From: Kitasatospora sp. CB01950
GTDB taxonomy: Bacteria > Actinomycetota > Actinomycetes > Streptomycetales > Streptomycetaceae
Reading direction: 5' to 3'
Assembly (NCBI RefSeq): GCF_001905465.1
Contig: NZ_LISX01000001.1
Location: 517,974-581,973, forward strand
DNA length: 64,000 bases
The position numbers and the translations under genes are program-made. A model generated the notes under the pieces. That model was given only the letters and a program-made list of their open reading frames with translations, was not told the DNA's origin and made no database searches. This document shows, piece after piece, positions 10,209-19,391 of this stretch. Numbering within the stretch: position 1 is the first letter of the stretch; each line of letters opens with the position of its first letter.

Positions 10209-12035
10209 TCAGGCGTGGGGGGCGAGGGGGTTGGGGAGGTGGCCGATGAGTTGGAGGGCGGCGGAGGGGTCGGTGAGGTCGACCATTTGTTGGTTGTTGC
10301 GGAGTTGGAGGCGGTTGAGGCAGGAGAGCGGGAACGTTTCGGTGAAGGGGTCGAAGCGGGTGAACTTGTCGGCGAGTTCGGGGACTTGGGCGCGGTAGTC
10401 GGTGACGGTCTCGGCGACGGTGCGCCAGAAGGCGTCCTCGGGGAGGGTGCCGGCCTCGTCGAGGGTGGCGGCGAGGTAGCGGAAGAAGCAGTCGAAGACG
10501 TCGGTGAAGATCGACAGCAGCTTCATGTGGTCGGGGACGTCCGCGCGCACCCGTTGGACCGGTTCGGGGAGGTCCGCGGTGGGGTTCATCACCACGATCT
10601 CCTCGGCGATGTCCTTGAAGATCGCGCGCTGCACGGTGCCGGCCTCGTCCAGGACCAGGATGACGTTCTCGCCGTGCGGCATGAAGGCCAGGTCGTGGGC
10701 GTAGAAGCTGTGCAGCAGCGGGGTGAGGTAGGCGTCCAGGTAGCGGCGCAGCCACTGCTCGGGGGGCAGGCCGGAGCGTGAGACCAGGGCGGCGGCCAGG
10801 GAGTCGCCGTGGCGGTCGGTGTGCAGCAGGGAGGCCATGGTGGCGAGGCGTTCGCCGGGGGCGAGGGAGGGTACGGGGCTCTCCCGCCAGAGGGCGGCGA
10901 GCATCTTGCGGTAGGGGGAGTACCGGTCGGTGGCGGCCTCGAACTGGCGGTGCCGGTAGCCGATGGCGGCGTGTTCGCGGATGATCGTCAGGCCGGTGCC
11001 GCGCAGGATGGCGTCCTGCTCGATCAGTTCGGCGAGCCAGTCGTTGATCGCCGGGGTGGCCTCCATGTACGCGGCGGACAGGCCGCGCATGAAGCCCATG
11101 TTGAGCACCGAGATGGCGGTCTTGACGTAGTGCCGGGTCGGGTCGGTGGTGTTGAAGAAGGTGCGGATCGACTGCTGGGCGAGGTACTCGTCGTCGCCCT
11201 CGCCGAGCAGTACCAGGCGGCGGGCGGCCAGTTCTCCGGCGAAGGTGACGGAGAGCTTGTTCTCCCACTGCCAGGGGTGGACGGGCAGCAGGTGGTAGTC
11301 GGCCGGGTCGAGTCCGAGGGCGGTGAGCCGGGCCGCGAAGCGGTCCCGTTCGGCGGGGCTCAGCTCCTGGGCGATGTGGCGTTCGTAGTCGGTGTCCGCG
11401 CCGCAGGTGAAGACCGAGTGGGCGCGTTGGGCGGCCAGCCAGACCAGACGTACCGGGTGGGCGGCCTCGGGGGCGTAGCGGTGGTACTCCTCGCCGTTGA
11501 AGCCGATCCGGCCGTTGTTGGCGACGAAGCCCGGGTGGCCCTCCGTCATGCCGGTCTCGACGCTCTGGAAGTCGGCGGCGGCGAGTTCGGCGGCGGTCGG
11601 CTCGGGGCGGTCCAGTTTGTAGGCGGTGCCGGCCAGGGTGGAGGTGATCTCCTCCAGGTAGACCGGCAGCACCTGGTCGGAGAGGCCGAGGGTGGTGCGC
11701 AGTTCGATGAAGAAGTCCACGGCGTCCAGCGGGAGTTCGCCGCCGTCGCGGTGCCGGGTGATCGAGTCGGCGGGGATCTGCCAGTGGTCGAGCCGGAGCC
11801 GCCGGGCGGTGAAGCGGTACTCGACGGCGCCGTCGTCGGACCGGACCAGGTAGCGGCCGTCGCCGAGGTGCTCGGGCGTGAGCAGCCGTTCGTGGGTGAA
11901 CTCGGCCAGCGCCTTGCGGACCAGCCGCCGGTTGGCCTCGGCCCAGGTGTCGGGCCGCAGATGGGCGAGGTGCCGGTCGGTGAGACGGCGGTCCGTGAGG
12001 CGGCGCGCGGCGGGGTGGCGGTCGGTGGCGGTCAT
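10209..12035 (-). CDS. desD: NIS siderophore synthetase, desferrioxamine assembly (IucA/IucC family)
   Basis: 608 residues, typical for NIS synthetases. It uses ATP to couple N-hydroxy-N-succinyl-cadaverine units and cyclise them into desferrioxamine E or release desferrioxamine B. Conserved motifs include GHPGFVANNGRIGF near 150, HPWQWEN near 260, KTAISVLNMGFMRG near 325 and HGENVILVLD near 470. The start at 12035 overlaps the desC stop by four bases (ATGA). It is the last gene of the desABCD operon and is followed by a terminator. Confidence 0.95.
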   Translation of the reverse strand: MTATDRHPAARRLTDRRLTDRHLAHLRPDTWAEANRRLVRKALAEFTHERLLTPEHLGDGRYLVRSDDGAVEYRFTARRLRLDHWQIPADSITRHRDGGELPLDAVDFFIELRTTLGLSDQVLPVYLEEITSTLAGTAYKLDRPEPTAAELAAADFQSVETGMTEGHPGFVANNGRIGFNGEEYHRYAPEAAHPVRLVWLAAQRAHSVFTCGADTDYERHIAQELSPAERDRFAARLTALGLDPADYHLLPVHPWQWENKLSVTFAGELAARRLVLLGEGDDEYLAQQSIRTFFNTTDPTRHYVKTAISVLNMGFMRGLSAAYMEATPAINDWLAELIEQDAILRGTGLTIIREHAAIGYRHRQFEAATDRYSPYRKMLAALWRESPVPSLAPGERLATMASLLHTDRHGDSLAAALVSRSGLPPEQWLRRYLDAYLTPLLHSFYAHDLAFMPHGENVILVLDEAGTVQRAIFKDIAEEIVVMNPTADLPEPVQRVRADVPDHMKLLSIFTDVFDCFFRYLAATLDEAGTLPEDAFWRTVAETVTDYRAQVPELADKFTRFDPFTETFPLSCLNRLQLRNNQQMVDLTDPSAALQLIGHLPNPLAPHA

Positions 12036-12601
12036 GCGCGGGCTCCGGCGGTGGCGGCGAGGAACTGCTCGCGGGTGCAGAAGCTGAGCAGTGCTTCCTT
12101 CTCGGGCTTGGTGATCGGGCCGTCCGGGACGAAGCCCACGGCGGCGTTGAGCGCGTGGACGGCGGTGTTGCGCAGGTCCGGTTCGACCACCGCCCGGCGG
12201 GCGGCCGGGTCGTCGAACAGGAAGCCGACCACGGTGGTGATCACGGCCAGCGTGAAGCCGTGCACGGGCTGCTCGGCGGCCGGGCAGAGGAAGTGCATGC
12301 CGACGTCGCCGGGCTGCGCCGGGTACAGGTCGACCAGTTCGGCGCGGGCCGGGTCGTAGCGCTCCAGTAGGAAGGCCGGGCGGCCCTGCCACAGGCCGAT
12401 GAAGGCGTCGTGGTGGGGGTGCTCGACGATCCTGCGGTACTCGGCGGCGACCTCCTCCACGGAGAGGCCCTGCATCATCCAGTAGGTCGCCTTGGGGTGG
12501 GTGACCCAGGCGTGCAGCAGCGCCGCGTCGGTGTCGAGGTCGAGCGGGCGGACGGCGAACGCGCCGAGCCGCTCGTCGGTGCGGGAGTACAGGACGGTCA
12601 T
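12032..12601 (-). CDS. desC: hydroxycadaverine acyltransferase (GNAT/IucB family)
   Basis: 189 residues from ATG 12601; a GTG 12 bases upstream, next to the desB stop, is a possible alternative. GNAT fold with the N-acylation motifs AFIGLWQGRPAFLLERYDP and GVGM-like PGDVGMHFLCPA followed by AVITTVVGFLFDD. It transfers acetyl or succinyl groups from CoA to N-hydroxycadaverine. It sits between desB and desD with a 4-base overlap to desD. A related but separate GNAT is encoded at 18767. Confidence 0.93.
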   Translation of the reverse strand: MTVLYSRTDERLGAFAVRPLDLDTDAALLHAWVTHPKATYWMMQGLSVEEVAAEYRRIVEHPHHDAFIGLWQGRPAFLLERYDPARAELVDLYPAQPGDVGMHFLCPAAEQPVHGFTLAVITTVVGFLFDDPAARRAVVEPDLRNTAVHALNAAVGFVPDGPITKPEKEALLSFCTREQFLAATAGARA

Positions 12602-12612
12602 GGGGTGCTCAC

Positions 12613-13908
12613 TCACGCGACGAGGCCCTCGGGAGCGCCGAACTCCTGGAAGGCGATGGACTTTTCGATCGGGTAGACCTCGCGGCCGGTCAGCTCGCGG
12701 AGGATCCACGAGTTGCGGTACGGGCCCATGCCGAGGTCGGGCGAGGTGATGCTGTGGGTGTGGGTGCCGCCGTTCTGGAGGAAGATCTCCCGGCCGGTGG
12801 TGTCGATGCTGTAGTTGCGGGCCACGTCGAAGCGGCCCTGCCGGTCGTGGCGGATCCGGTCGAGCACCGGGGCGAGGAAGGCGGGGACGGTGTACCGGTA
12901 GCCGGTGGCCAGCACCAGGCCCTCGGTCTCCAGGGTGAAGCCGCGCTGCTGTTCGGCGTGGTGCAGACCGAGGGTGTAGCGGCCGGTGCCGGCGTCCCAG
13001 GAGGCGGTCTCCAGCGCGGTGTTGGTGAACAGGCGGGTGGGGACGGGGCCGGTGACGCTCTTCTGGTACAGCAGGTCGTAGATGCTGTTGATCAGGTCGG
13101 CGTCGATGCCCTTGAACAGGCCCTTCTGCTCGGCCTCCAGCCGGTACCGGGTCTCCTCCGGCAGCGCGTGGAAGTAGTCCACGTACTCGGGGGAGGTCAT
13201 CTCCAGCGTCAGCTTGGTGTACTCCAGCGGGAAGAACCGCGGCGAGCGGGTGACCCAGTTCAGCTTGTAGCCGTGCACCTCGGTCTCGGCCAGCAGGTCG
13301 TAGTAGATCTCGGCGGCGCTCTGGCCGCTGCCGACCACGGTGATGCTCTTCTTGCGCTGGAGGGCCGCCTTGCCGTCCAGGTAGCGGGAGTTGTGCAGCA
13401 GGTCACCGCCCAGGCCCCGGCACGGCTCGGGCAGGTGCGGCGGGGTGCCGGTGCCGAGCACCAGGTGGCGGGCGCGGTACCGGGCGGTGGCGCCGTCGGC
13501 GGTGGTGGCGGTGACGGTGTAGAGGCCCTCGGCCTCGTCGTACTCGACCAGGGTGACGTGCTGTCCGAAGCGCACCGAGTCGAGTTTGCCGGCGGCCCAG
13601 CGGCAGTACTCGTTGTACTCGGCGCGCACCGGGTAGAACATCTCGCGGATGTAGAAGGGGTAGAGCCGGCCGTTCTCCTTCAGGTAGTTGAGGAAGGAGA
13701 ACGGCGAGGTCGGGTCGGCCAGGGTCACCAGGTCGGCCATGAACGGGGTCTGCAGGGTGGAGAAGTCGAGCAGCATCCCGGGGTGCCAGTCGAACTGGTC
13801 CTTCTCCTCCAGGAACAGGCCGTCGAGGTCCTGGATCGGCGCGGTCAGGCAGGCGAGGCCCAGGTTGTAGGGGCCGAGCCCGATCGCGATGAAGTCATGG
13901 GTGGACAC
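12613..13908 (-). CDS. desB: cadaverine N-hydroxylase (lysine/ornithine N-monooxygenase family)
   Basis: 431 residues from GTG 13908. FAD-binding motif [10 protein letters not shown] near residue 10, NADPH-binding [10 protein letters not shown] near 195, and the C-terminal [10 protein letters not shown] motif of N-hydroxylating monooxygenases. It hydroxylates the free amine of cadaverine using O2, FAD and NADPH. It follows desA by 41 bases on the same strand. The order A-B-C-D is the classical streptomycete desferrioxamine operon. Confidence 0.95.
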   Translation of the reverse strand: MSTHDFIAIGLGPYNLGLACLTAPIQDLDGLFLEEKDQFDWHPGMLLDFSTLQTPFMADLVTLADPTSPFSFLNYLKENGRLYPFYIREMFYPVRAEYNEYCRWAAGKLDSVRFGQHVTLVEYDEAEGLYTVTATTADGATARYRARHLVLGTGTPPHLPEPCRGLGGDLLHNSRYLDGKAALQRKKSITVVGSGQSAAEIYYDLLAETEVHGYKLNWVTRSPRFFPLEYTKLTLEMTSPEYVDYFHALPEETRYRLEAEQKGLFKGIDADLINSIYDLLYQKSVTGPVPTRLFTNTALETASWDAGTGRYTLGLHHAEQQRGFTLETEGLVLATGYRYTVPAFLAPVLDRIRHDRQGRFDVARNYSIDTTGREIFLQNGGTHTHSITSPDLGMGPYRNSWILRELTGREVYPIEKSIAFQEFGAPEGLVA

Positions 13909-13949
13909 AGGCGTCTCCGGGGCAGGCGGTGGTGGGAGGACGGGCGGGC

Positions 13950-15509
13950 TCAGGCGGCGGACGCGGCCAGGTGGCCGGCGGCGTGGCCCGCGAGCAGGTC
14001 GAGCACGTGCGCGATGTCGTCGAGCGTCGTCTCGGGGTTGAGCAGGGTGAACTTGAGGTAGTGCCGGCCGTCGACCCTGGTGCCCGCGACCACGGCTTCG
14101 CCGGAGGCGGCCAGCGCCTCCCGGGCGTGCAGGTTGGCGCGGTCGAGGTGCTCGCCGTCCGGTGCGCCGTCCGGGCGGTAGCGGAAGACGACGGTGGACA
14201 GCTGCGACCTGGTCACCACCTCGAAGCGCGGGTCGGTGCTCAGCAGGTCGTGGGCGGCGGCGGCCCGGTCGACGACCTCGTCGAAGAGGCTGCCGACGGC
14301 GTCCGCGCCCATGATGCGCAGGGTCAGCCAGAGCTTGAGGGCGTCGAAGCGGCGGGTGGTCTGGAGCGACTTGTCCACCTGGTTGGGGATGCGCTGCTCG
14401 ACCGCCCGGGCCGGGTTGAGGTAGTCGGCGTGGTGGGTGGCGTGCCGCAGCACGGCGCTGTCGCTGACCACCAGGGCGCTCGAACTGACCGGCTGGAAGA
14501 AGGACTTGTGGTAGTCGACGGTGACCGAGCGGGCCCGCTCGATGCCGTCCAGCAGGTGCCGGCGGGTCGGGGAGACCAGCAGGCCGCAGCCGTACGCGGC
14601 GTCCACGTGCAGCCAGGCGCCGTGCTGCTCGCACAGGTCGGCGACGGCCGGCAGCGGGTCGATGGTGCCGAAGTCGGTGGTGCCGGCGGTGGCGACCACG
14701 GCCAGCACCGGCAGGTTCTCGGCGCGGCAGCGCTCCAGTTCGCGGGCGAGTGCCGCGGTGTCCATCCGGCGGTCGGCGCCGGTGGGGACGGTGACGACCG
14801 CGTCCGGGGCCAGGCCGAGCAGCTTGGCGGACTTCTGCACGCTGAAGTGCCCGGCCCGGGAGGCCAGGATGCGCAGCCGGGGCAGCAGGGCGGTCCGCTC
14901 CTCGGCGGTGGCGGTGGCGGTGGCGGTGGCGGTGGCGGCGGTGGTGGTGGCGGTGGTGGCGGCGGTGAGCGCCTCTTCGCGGGCCAGCAGCAGGGCCTGG
15001 AGGTTGGACTGGCTGCCGCCGCTGGTGAAGACGCCGTCCGCGTCCACGCCGAAGCCGATCCGGCCGGCCGTCCAGTCGATCAGGCGGCGCTCGATCAGGG
15101 TGGCGCCGGCGCTCTGGTCCCAGGTGTCCAGCGAGGAGTTGACGGCGGTGAGGACGGCCTCGCCGAGCAACGCCGGTATCACCACGGGGCAGTTGAGGTG
15201 GGCGAGGTAGCGCGGGTGGTGGAAGTAGACCGCGTCGCGCAGGTAGACGTCCTCCAGCTCGTCCAGGGCCGCGGCCGGGTCCTCCAGCGGGCGGTCCAGG
15301 TCGATGTCCACGATCTCCGGGGCCAGTTGCTGCGGGGAGATCCCGCTGAACGGCCGGTCGGCGCGGGCGATCCGGTCGCCGACCCGGTCCACCCCGGCGG
15401 CCAGCGCGTCGCGGTAGGCGTCGAGGGTGCGGTCGTTGAAGAGGTGCTGCCGTGCGCGGACCGCGCTGCCGGCCGAACGGTTCTGGACGGCAGGTCCCTG
15501 AAAGCTCAT
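13950..15509 (-). CDS. desA: PLP-dependent lysine decarboxylase, first step to desferrioxamine
   Basis: 519 residues from ATG 15509, nine bases after GAGGA. Group II pyridoxal-phosphate decarboxylase: the PLP lysine is in [11 protein letters not shown], the pocket motifs are SGGSQSNL near 165 and [11 protein letters not shown] near 305. It makes cadaverine from lysine. Odd feature: an Ala-Thr repeat (ATATATATATA) near residues 185-205 encoded by a GGCGGT-type microsatellite, which forms a low-complexity insert. The gene opens directly onto an iron box, so iron-dependent repression by a DmdR/IdeR protein is expected. Confidence 0.95.
   Translation of the reverse strand: MSFQGPAVQNRSAGSAVRARQHLFNDRTLDAYRDALAAGVDRVGDRIARADRPFSGISPQQLAPEIVDIDLDRPLEDPAAALDELEDVYLRDAVYFHHPRYLAHLNCPVVIPALLGEAVLTAVNSSLDTWDQSAGATLIERRLIDWTAGRIGFGVDADGVFTSGGSQSNLQALLLAREEALTAATTATTTAATATATATATAEERTALLPRLRILASRAGHFSVQKSAKLLGLAPDAVVTVPTGADRRMDTAALARELERCRAENLPVLAVVATAGTTDFGTIDPLPAVADLCEQHGAWLHVDAAYGCGLLVSPTRRHLLDGIERARSVTVDYHKSFFQPVSSSALVVSDSAVLRHATHHADYLNPARAVEQRIPNQVDKSLQTTRRFDALKLWLTLRIMGADAVGSLFDEVVDRAAAAHDLLSTDPRFEVVTRSQLSTVVFRYRPDGAPDGEHLDRANLHAREALAASGEAVVAGTRVDGRHYLKFTLLNPETTLDDIAHVLDLLAGHAAGHLAASAA
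14904..14966. repeat. GGCGGT/GGTGGC microsatellite inside desA
   Basis: About 63 bases of GGCGGT hexamers degenerating into GGT/GGC trinucleotides, encoding an Ala/Thr tract on the minus strand. Length changes in multiples of three would stay in frame; others would not. Confidence 0.85.
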
Positions 15510-15583
15510 CAATTCGGTCCTCAACGGTCACGGGGCACGGAGGCTGGAAGACGGGGGCGGGGGCATGGTCATTTCCGCCCGAC

Positions 15584-15602
15584 TTAGGTAAGCCTATCCT
15601 AA
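15584..15602. promoter_or_regulatory. iron box of the desABCD operon
   Basis: TTAGGTAAGCCTATCCTAA closely matches the DmdR1/IdeR consensus TTAGGTTAGGCTAACCTAA and lies 75 bases before the desA start. A binding protein loaded with Fe2+ would block the operon when iron is sufficient. Confidence 0.9.
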
Positions 15603-15669
15603 TTTTCTGGCGACGCGAAGGCCCGCCCCCGGGCTGCGGGAGCGGGCCTTGCAAAGATGTGACGCCCAG

Positions 15670-16572
15670 TCAGGAGGCGGCGGCCGCCAGCCTTTCCGCG
15701 CGGAGCTGCTCCTCGGAGGCGCCCCGACGCCAGTAGCCGGAGAACTCCACCCGGGCGCGGTCCACGCCGAGCTCCCGGACCAGGTGCCGGCGCAGCGCGC
15801 GCACGGCGGACGACTCGCCCGCCAGCCACGCGTACGGCGTGCCGGCGGGGAGCGCGGCCGCGCGGACCGCCTCGGCCAGCGGGCTCCCGGCGGCGCCGGG
15901 TTCGCGGACCAGCCAGGTGATCTCGGAGTCCGGCCCGTGCGGCAGGTCCTGGATGTCCTCCGGGTCCGGCACCTCGATCCAGGCCCGGACCGCGGTGTCG
16001 GCCGGGAGGTGCTCCAGGATGCCGCCGAGTGCGGGCAGTGCCGTCTCGTCGGCGGCCAGTAGTACCCAGTCGGTGTCGGCGGGCGGCCGGAAGTCGACAC
16101 TGCGGTTGTCCTCGACGACCGGGCCGAGCAGCGTCACCCGGTCGCCCGGTGCGGCGTCGGCTGCCCACCGGGACGCGGGCCCGGCCGCGCCCGGCGCGGC
16201 GTCGGGGCCGGTGCCGTGCAGGGCGAAGTCCACGTCCAGCTCGTCCGGGTCCCGGCGCTGGGCGCGGATCGTGTAGGAGCGCACCACCGGCCGCTCGTCC
16301 TCGGGCAGCGCCCGCCACGCGCCGTACCAGCCCTCGCCGGTGCGGTCCGGCAGCAGCGGGGCGGCCTGGCCGGGGCGGGGGAGGAGGAGCGAGAAGCTCT
16401 GGTCCCGCCCGCCGGAGGCGAAACCGGCCAACTGCGGGCCGCCGAAGGTGATCCGGGTCAGTGTCGGGCCGAGCCGGCGGGTGCGCAGCACCTCGGCGTC
16501 GAAGAAGCGGAACTGCCCGGAGACCAGGCTCGGGTCGTCGGTGTCGGTGCGGGGGGTGCTGGCGACGGTCAC
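15670..16572 (-). CDS. siderophore-interacting FAD/NAD(P)H reductase (ViuB/SIP family)
   Basis: 300 residues. The N-terminal ferredoxin-reductase-like FAD domain has VVRSYTIR (FAD binding) near 95, and the C-terminal NAD(P)H domain contains LLAADETALPALGGIL and WLAGESSAVRALRRHL, both typical SIP motifs, then SGYWRRGASEE at the end. SIPs reduce Fe3+ in siderophore complexes to release iron in the cytoplasm. It lies just beyond the des operon and shares an iron box with the divergent acylase gene, so it is very likely part of the same iron response. Confidence 0.92.
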   Translation of the reverse strand: MTVASTPRTDTDDPSLVSGQFRFFDAEVLRTRRLGPTLTRITFGGPQLAGFASGGRDQSFSLLLPRPGQAAPLLPDRTGEGWYGAWRALPEDERPVVRSYTIRAQRRDPDELDVDFALHGTGPDAAPGAAGPASRWAADAAPGDRVTLLGPVVEDNRSVDFRPPADTDWVLLAADETALPALGGILEHLPADTAVRAWIEVPDPEDIQDLPHGPDSEITWLVREPGAAGSPLAEAVRAAALPAGTPYAWLAGESSAVRALRRHLVRELGVDRARVEFSGYWRRGASEEQLRAERLAAAAS

Positions 16573-16625
16573 GGTGTTCTCTCTCGACGGGTGCGCGCGG
16601 GGGCCTCAGGGCTGAGGTGCCGAAC

Positions 16626-16644
16626 AAAGGGTAGGCTAACCTAA
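16626..16644. promoter_or_regulatory. iron box between the SIP gene and the acylase gene
   Basis: AAAGGGTAGGCTAACCTAA matches most of the DmdR/IdeR consensus. It lies 54 bases before the minus-strand SIP start and 40 before the plus-strand acylase start, so one site may control both. Confidence 0.85.
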
Positions 16645-16683
16645 TTCGAGATTCCGTCCAGTGCCGAGCCCGGAGCCGATCCC

Positions 16684-18777
16684 GTGTCCGACCCCCAGTC
16701 ACCACCCCAGCCCGGCACGCCGGTTGACGCCCGGCTGTACCGCGACGCCCACGGCATCCCGCACCTGCGGGCCGCAGACCCGCTCGCCCTGGCCCACGCC
16801 CAGGGCCGCAACGCCGCCACCGACCGCAGCTGGCAGCTGGAGGTCGAACGCCACCGCGCCCAGGGCACCTCGGCCGCCTTCCTCGGCCCCGACCACCTGG
16901 ACTGGGACGTCTTCGCCCGGCAGGTCCGGCTCGCCGACACCGCCCGCCGCTGCTTCGCCGCCCTGGACGCGCCCACCGCCGCCTGGGTGCGCGCCTACGT
17001 CGACGGCGTCAACCGCGGCCTGCGCGAAAGCGCCTACCTGGCACCGGAGTTCGACACCGCCGGGCTCACCCCCGGCCAGTGGCAGGAGTGGACGCCGCTC
17101 GCGCTCTGGCTCTCCCACCACATCCTGTTCGCCGGCTTCCCCGGCAAGCTCTGGCGGGAGCGGGTCGCCCGGGTGCTCGGCGACCACGCCGTGCACCTGT
17201 TCGCCACCGACGGCCTGCCCGCGTCCGGCAGCAACGGCTGGCTGGTCGCCCCCGAACGCACCGCGTCCGGCGCCGCCCTGATCGCCGGGGACCCGCACCG
17301 CTTCATCGAGACACCCGGCGTCTACCAGCAGATCCGCCTCGCCTGCCCCGAGTACGACGTGGTCGGCCTGGCCGTCCCCGGCGTACCCGGCATCGCGCAC
17401 TTCGGCCACACCGGCGGCGTCGCCTGGGCCATCACCAACTCCATGGCGGACTACCAGGACCTCTACCGGGAACGGCTGCGCCGCACCCCGGACGGCGTCG
17501 AGGCACTCGGCCCCGACGGCTGGCAGCCCGCCGCGGCGCACACCGAGACCGTCGAGGTCGCCGGGGCCGACCCCGTCACCGTCGAGGTGGTCGAGACCGC
17601 GCGCGGCCCGCTGATCGCCGGAAGCCCCGACGGCGCCGGAGACGCCGTCAGCCTCCGCCACCCGCCCCGGGTCACCGGCCGGCTCGGCTTCGAAGCGCTG
17701 CCCGTCCTGCTGCGCGCCCGCACCGTCGCCGACCTCGACCGGGCGCTGGACGACTGGGCCGAGCCGGTCAACGTCGTCCTCGCCGCCGACACCGCCGGCG
17801 CCCTGCTGCACCGGGTGGCCGGTGCCGTACCGGCCCGCGACCCGCGCAACCTGGTCCGACCCGTCCCCGCCCGGGAACCCGGCCACGAGTGGCACGGCCT
17901 GCGGCCGCTGCCCCGCGCCGAGGTGCGCGGCTGCGCCGTGATGGCCAACGAACGTGGCCTGGCCGGGCCGCTCGGCATCGAGTTCTGCGCCCCGCACCGG
18001 GCCGAGCGGATCGCCGAGCTGCTCGCCGAGGGCGACGACTGGACCACCGACCGGATGGCCGCCGTCCACACCGACACCCTGCTGCCCTCCGCCCGCCCGC
18101 TGCTCGACCTGCTCGCGCAGCTCCCCGGTCTCGGCGCCCGCGCGGCCGCACTGCGCGACGAACTCCTCGGCTGGGACCGGCGGATGGACGCCGACTCGGT
18201 CACCGCCGCACGCTACGCCGAGCTGCGCTCCGCCGTGGTGCGCCGCTACGCGGCCACCCCCGAACTGGCCGCCCTCGCCGAACCCGACGGCCTGCCGCCG
18301 GTCTTCGCGCCCTGGCTGTCGGCCACCGCCCGGATCGGCTTCGCCCTGGAACACCTGCTCACCACCGAACTGCTGCCCGGGATCGACCCGGCCGCGCTGG
18401 TCCGGGCCGCCGTCGAGGAGCTGGCCGCCGCCGGCCCGACCGACGGCACCTGGGGCGAGCGGCACCGGCTCTTCGCCTGGTCCGCACTGCCCGCCGGACC
18501 GGCCGGGCCCGGCCCGGGCCTGTCCGGCGACCACGACTGCGTGCTCGCCACGTCCTCCGTCCCCGGCGTCACCGACGTCAGCGCCCGCGCCTCGGCGGCC
18601 CGCCTGGTCTGGGACCTCGCCGACCGGCAGCGCAGCGCCTGGATCGTGCCGCACGGCGCCCACGGCCACCCCCGCCACCCCCACCACCGGGACCAGCACC
18701 GGCTCTGGCTGAGCGGCGCGCTCACCCCGGTGGTGACCGACTGGAACCGACTGACCGAGGAGAACAGTGACCACTGA
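16684..18777 (+). CDS. penicillin acylase-family amidohydrolase linked to the siderophore cluster
   Basis: 697 residues from GTG 16684. Ntn-hydrolase fold of the penicillin acylase family: the autocatalytic nucleophile Ser is in ASGSNGW near residue 180, followed by AGDPHRFIETPGVYQQIRLACPEYDVVGLAVPGVPG and HTGGVAWAITNSMADYQDLY, both highly conserved. The alpha segment precedes it; no signal peptide is seen, so it should be cytoplasmic. Genes of this kind together with a GNAT gene occur next to des clusters in other streptomycetes and have been proposed to trim or exchange acyl groups of desferrioxamines; that role is inferred here from context and the shared iron box. Confidence 0.85.
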   Translation: MSDPQSPPQPGTPVDARLYRDAHGIPHLRAADPLALAHAQGRNAATDRSWQLEVERHRAQGTSAAFLGPDHLDWDVFARQVRLADTARRCFAALDAPTAAWVRAYVDGVNRGLRESAYLAPEFDTAGLTPGQWQEWTPLALWLSHHILFAGFPGKLWRERVARVLGDHAVHLFATDGLPASGSNGWLVAPERTASGAALIAGDPHRFIETPGVYQQIRLACPEYDVVGLAVPGVPGIAHFGHTGGVAWAITNSMADYQDLYRERLRRTPDGVEALGPDGWQPAAAHTETVEVAGADPVTVEVVETARGPLIAGSPDGAGDAVSLRHPPRVTGRLGFEALPVLLRARTVADLDRALDDWAEPVNVVLAADTAGALLHRVAGAVPARDPRNLVRPVPAREPGHEWHGLRPLPRAEVRGCAVMANERGLAGPLGIEFCAPHRAERIAELLAEGDDWTTDRMAAVHTDTLLPSARPLLDLLAQLPGLGARAAALRDELLGWDRRMDADSVTAARYAELRSAVVRRYAATPELAALAEPDGLPPVFAPWLSATARIGFALEHLLTTELLPGIDPAALVRAAVEELAAAGPTDGTWGERHRLFAWSALPAGPAGPGPGLSGDHDCVLATSSVPGVTDVSARASAARLVWDLADRQRSAWIVPHGAHGHPRHPHHRDQHRLWLSGALTPVVTDWNRLTEENSDH

Positions 18778-19375
18778 GCCCACCCGCCCCGCCGTCGACC
18801 ACCGCGCACCGGACGGCGCCCGCCACGAGCAGGCCGTCCCCGGCTTCGGCACCGTGGCGATCCGTCCGCTCGACCCGGCGGGCGACGCCGAGGTGGTGCA
18901 CCGCTGGGTCGACGACGAGCGGGCCCGGTTCTGGGGCATGGTCGGCCGGAGCCGCGAACAGGTCCGGGAGACCTACGAGTTCGTCGATTCCCTGGACACC
19001 CACCACGCCTACCTGGTGCTGCGCGACGGCGAGCCCGCCGCGCTCCTCCAGACCTACCTGCCCGAACACGACCCGCTCGGCGAGCACTACCCCGTCCAGG
19101 ACGGCGACCTGGGCCTCCACCTGCTCGTCGCCCCCGCCGCGGGCCCGCTCCGCCACGGCCACACCCAGGCCCTGGTGAACACCCTGCTCGGCTTCGTCTT
19201 CGCCGACCCGTACGTCCGCCGGGCCGTCGCCGAGCCGGACGTCCGCAACGAGCGGTCCGTCGCCCGCCTGCGGGCCAGCGGCTTCGAGATCGGCCCCGTG
19301 CTCGAACTCGCCGAGAAGCACGCGCAGTTGGTGCACCTGACCCGGGAGCGCTTCTTCGCCGGGACAGGCGTCTGA
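18767..19375 (+). CDS. GNAT acyltransferase of the siderophore-biosynthesis (IucB-like) type
   Basis: 202 residues from GTG 18767, which lies inside the end of the acylase gene (11-base overlap) after GAGGAG. FGTVAIRPLDPAGDAEVVHRWV, RFWGM and AALLQTYLPEHDPL match the family that includes DesC, but the sequence differs from the desC product in this cluster. It probably acylates a hydroxylamine or amine of the siderophore pathway with a different acyl-CoA, which could account for acyl variants of desferrioxamine. Translational coupling with the acylase suggests the two act together. Confidence 0.82.
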   Translation: MTTEPTRPAVDHRAPDGARHEQAVPGFGTVAIRPLDPAGDAEVVHRWVDDERARFWGMVGRSREQVRETYEFVDSLDTHHAYLVLRDGEPAALLQTYLPEHDPLGEHYPVQDGDLGLHLLVAPAAGPLRHGHTQALVNTLLGFVFADPYVRRAVAEPDVRNERSVARLRASGFEIGPVLELAEKHAQLVHLTRERFFAGTGV

Positions 19376-19391
19376 CGCCGGCGGGAGCGGG

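Noticed and set aside
10809..12359. 516-residue plus-strand open frame opposite desD/desC
   Set aside because: Shadow of desD and desC, whose motifs are unambiguous on the other strand.
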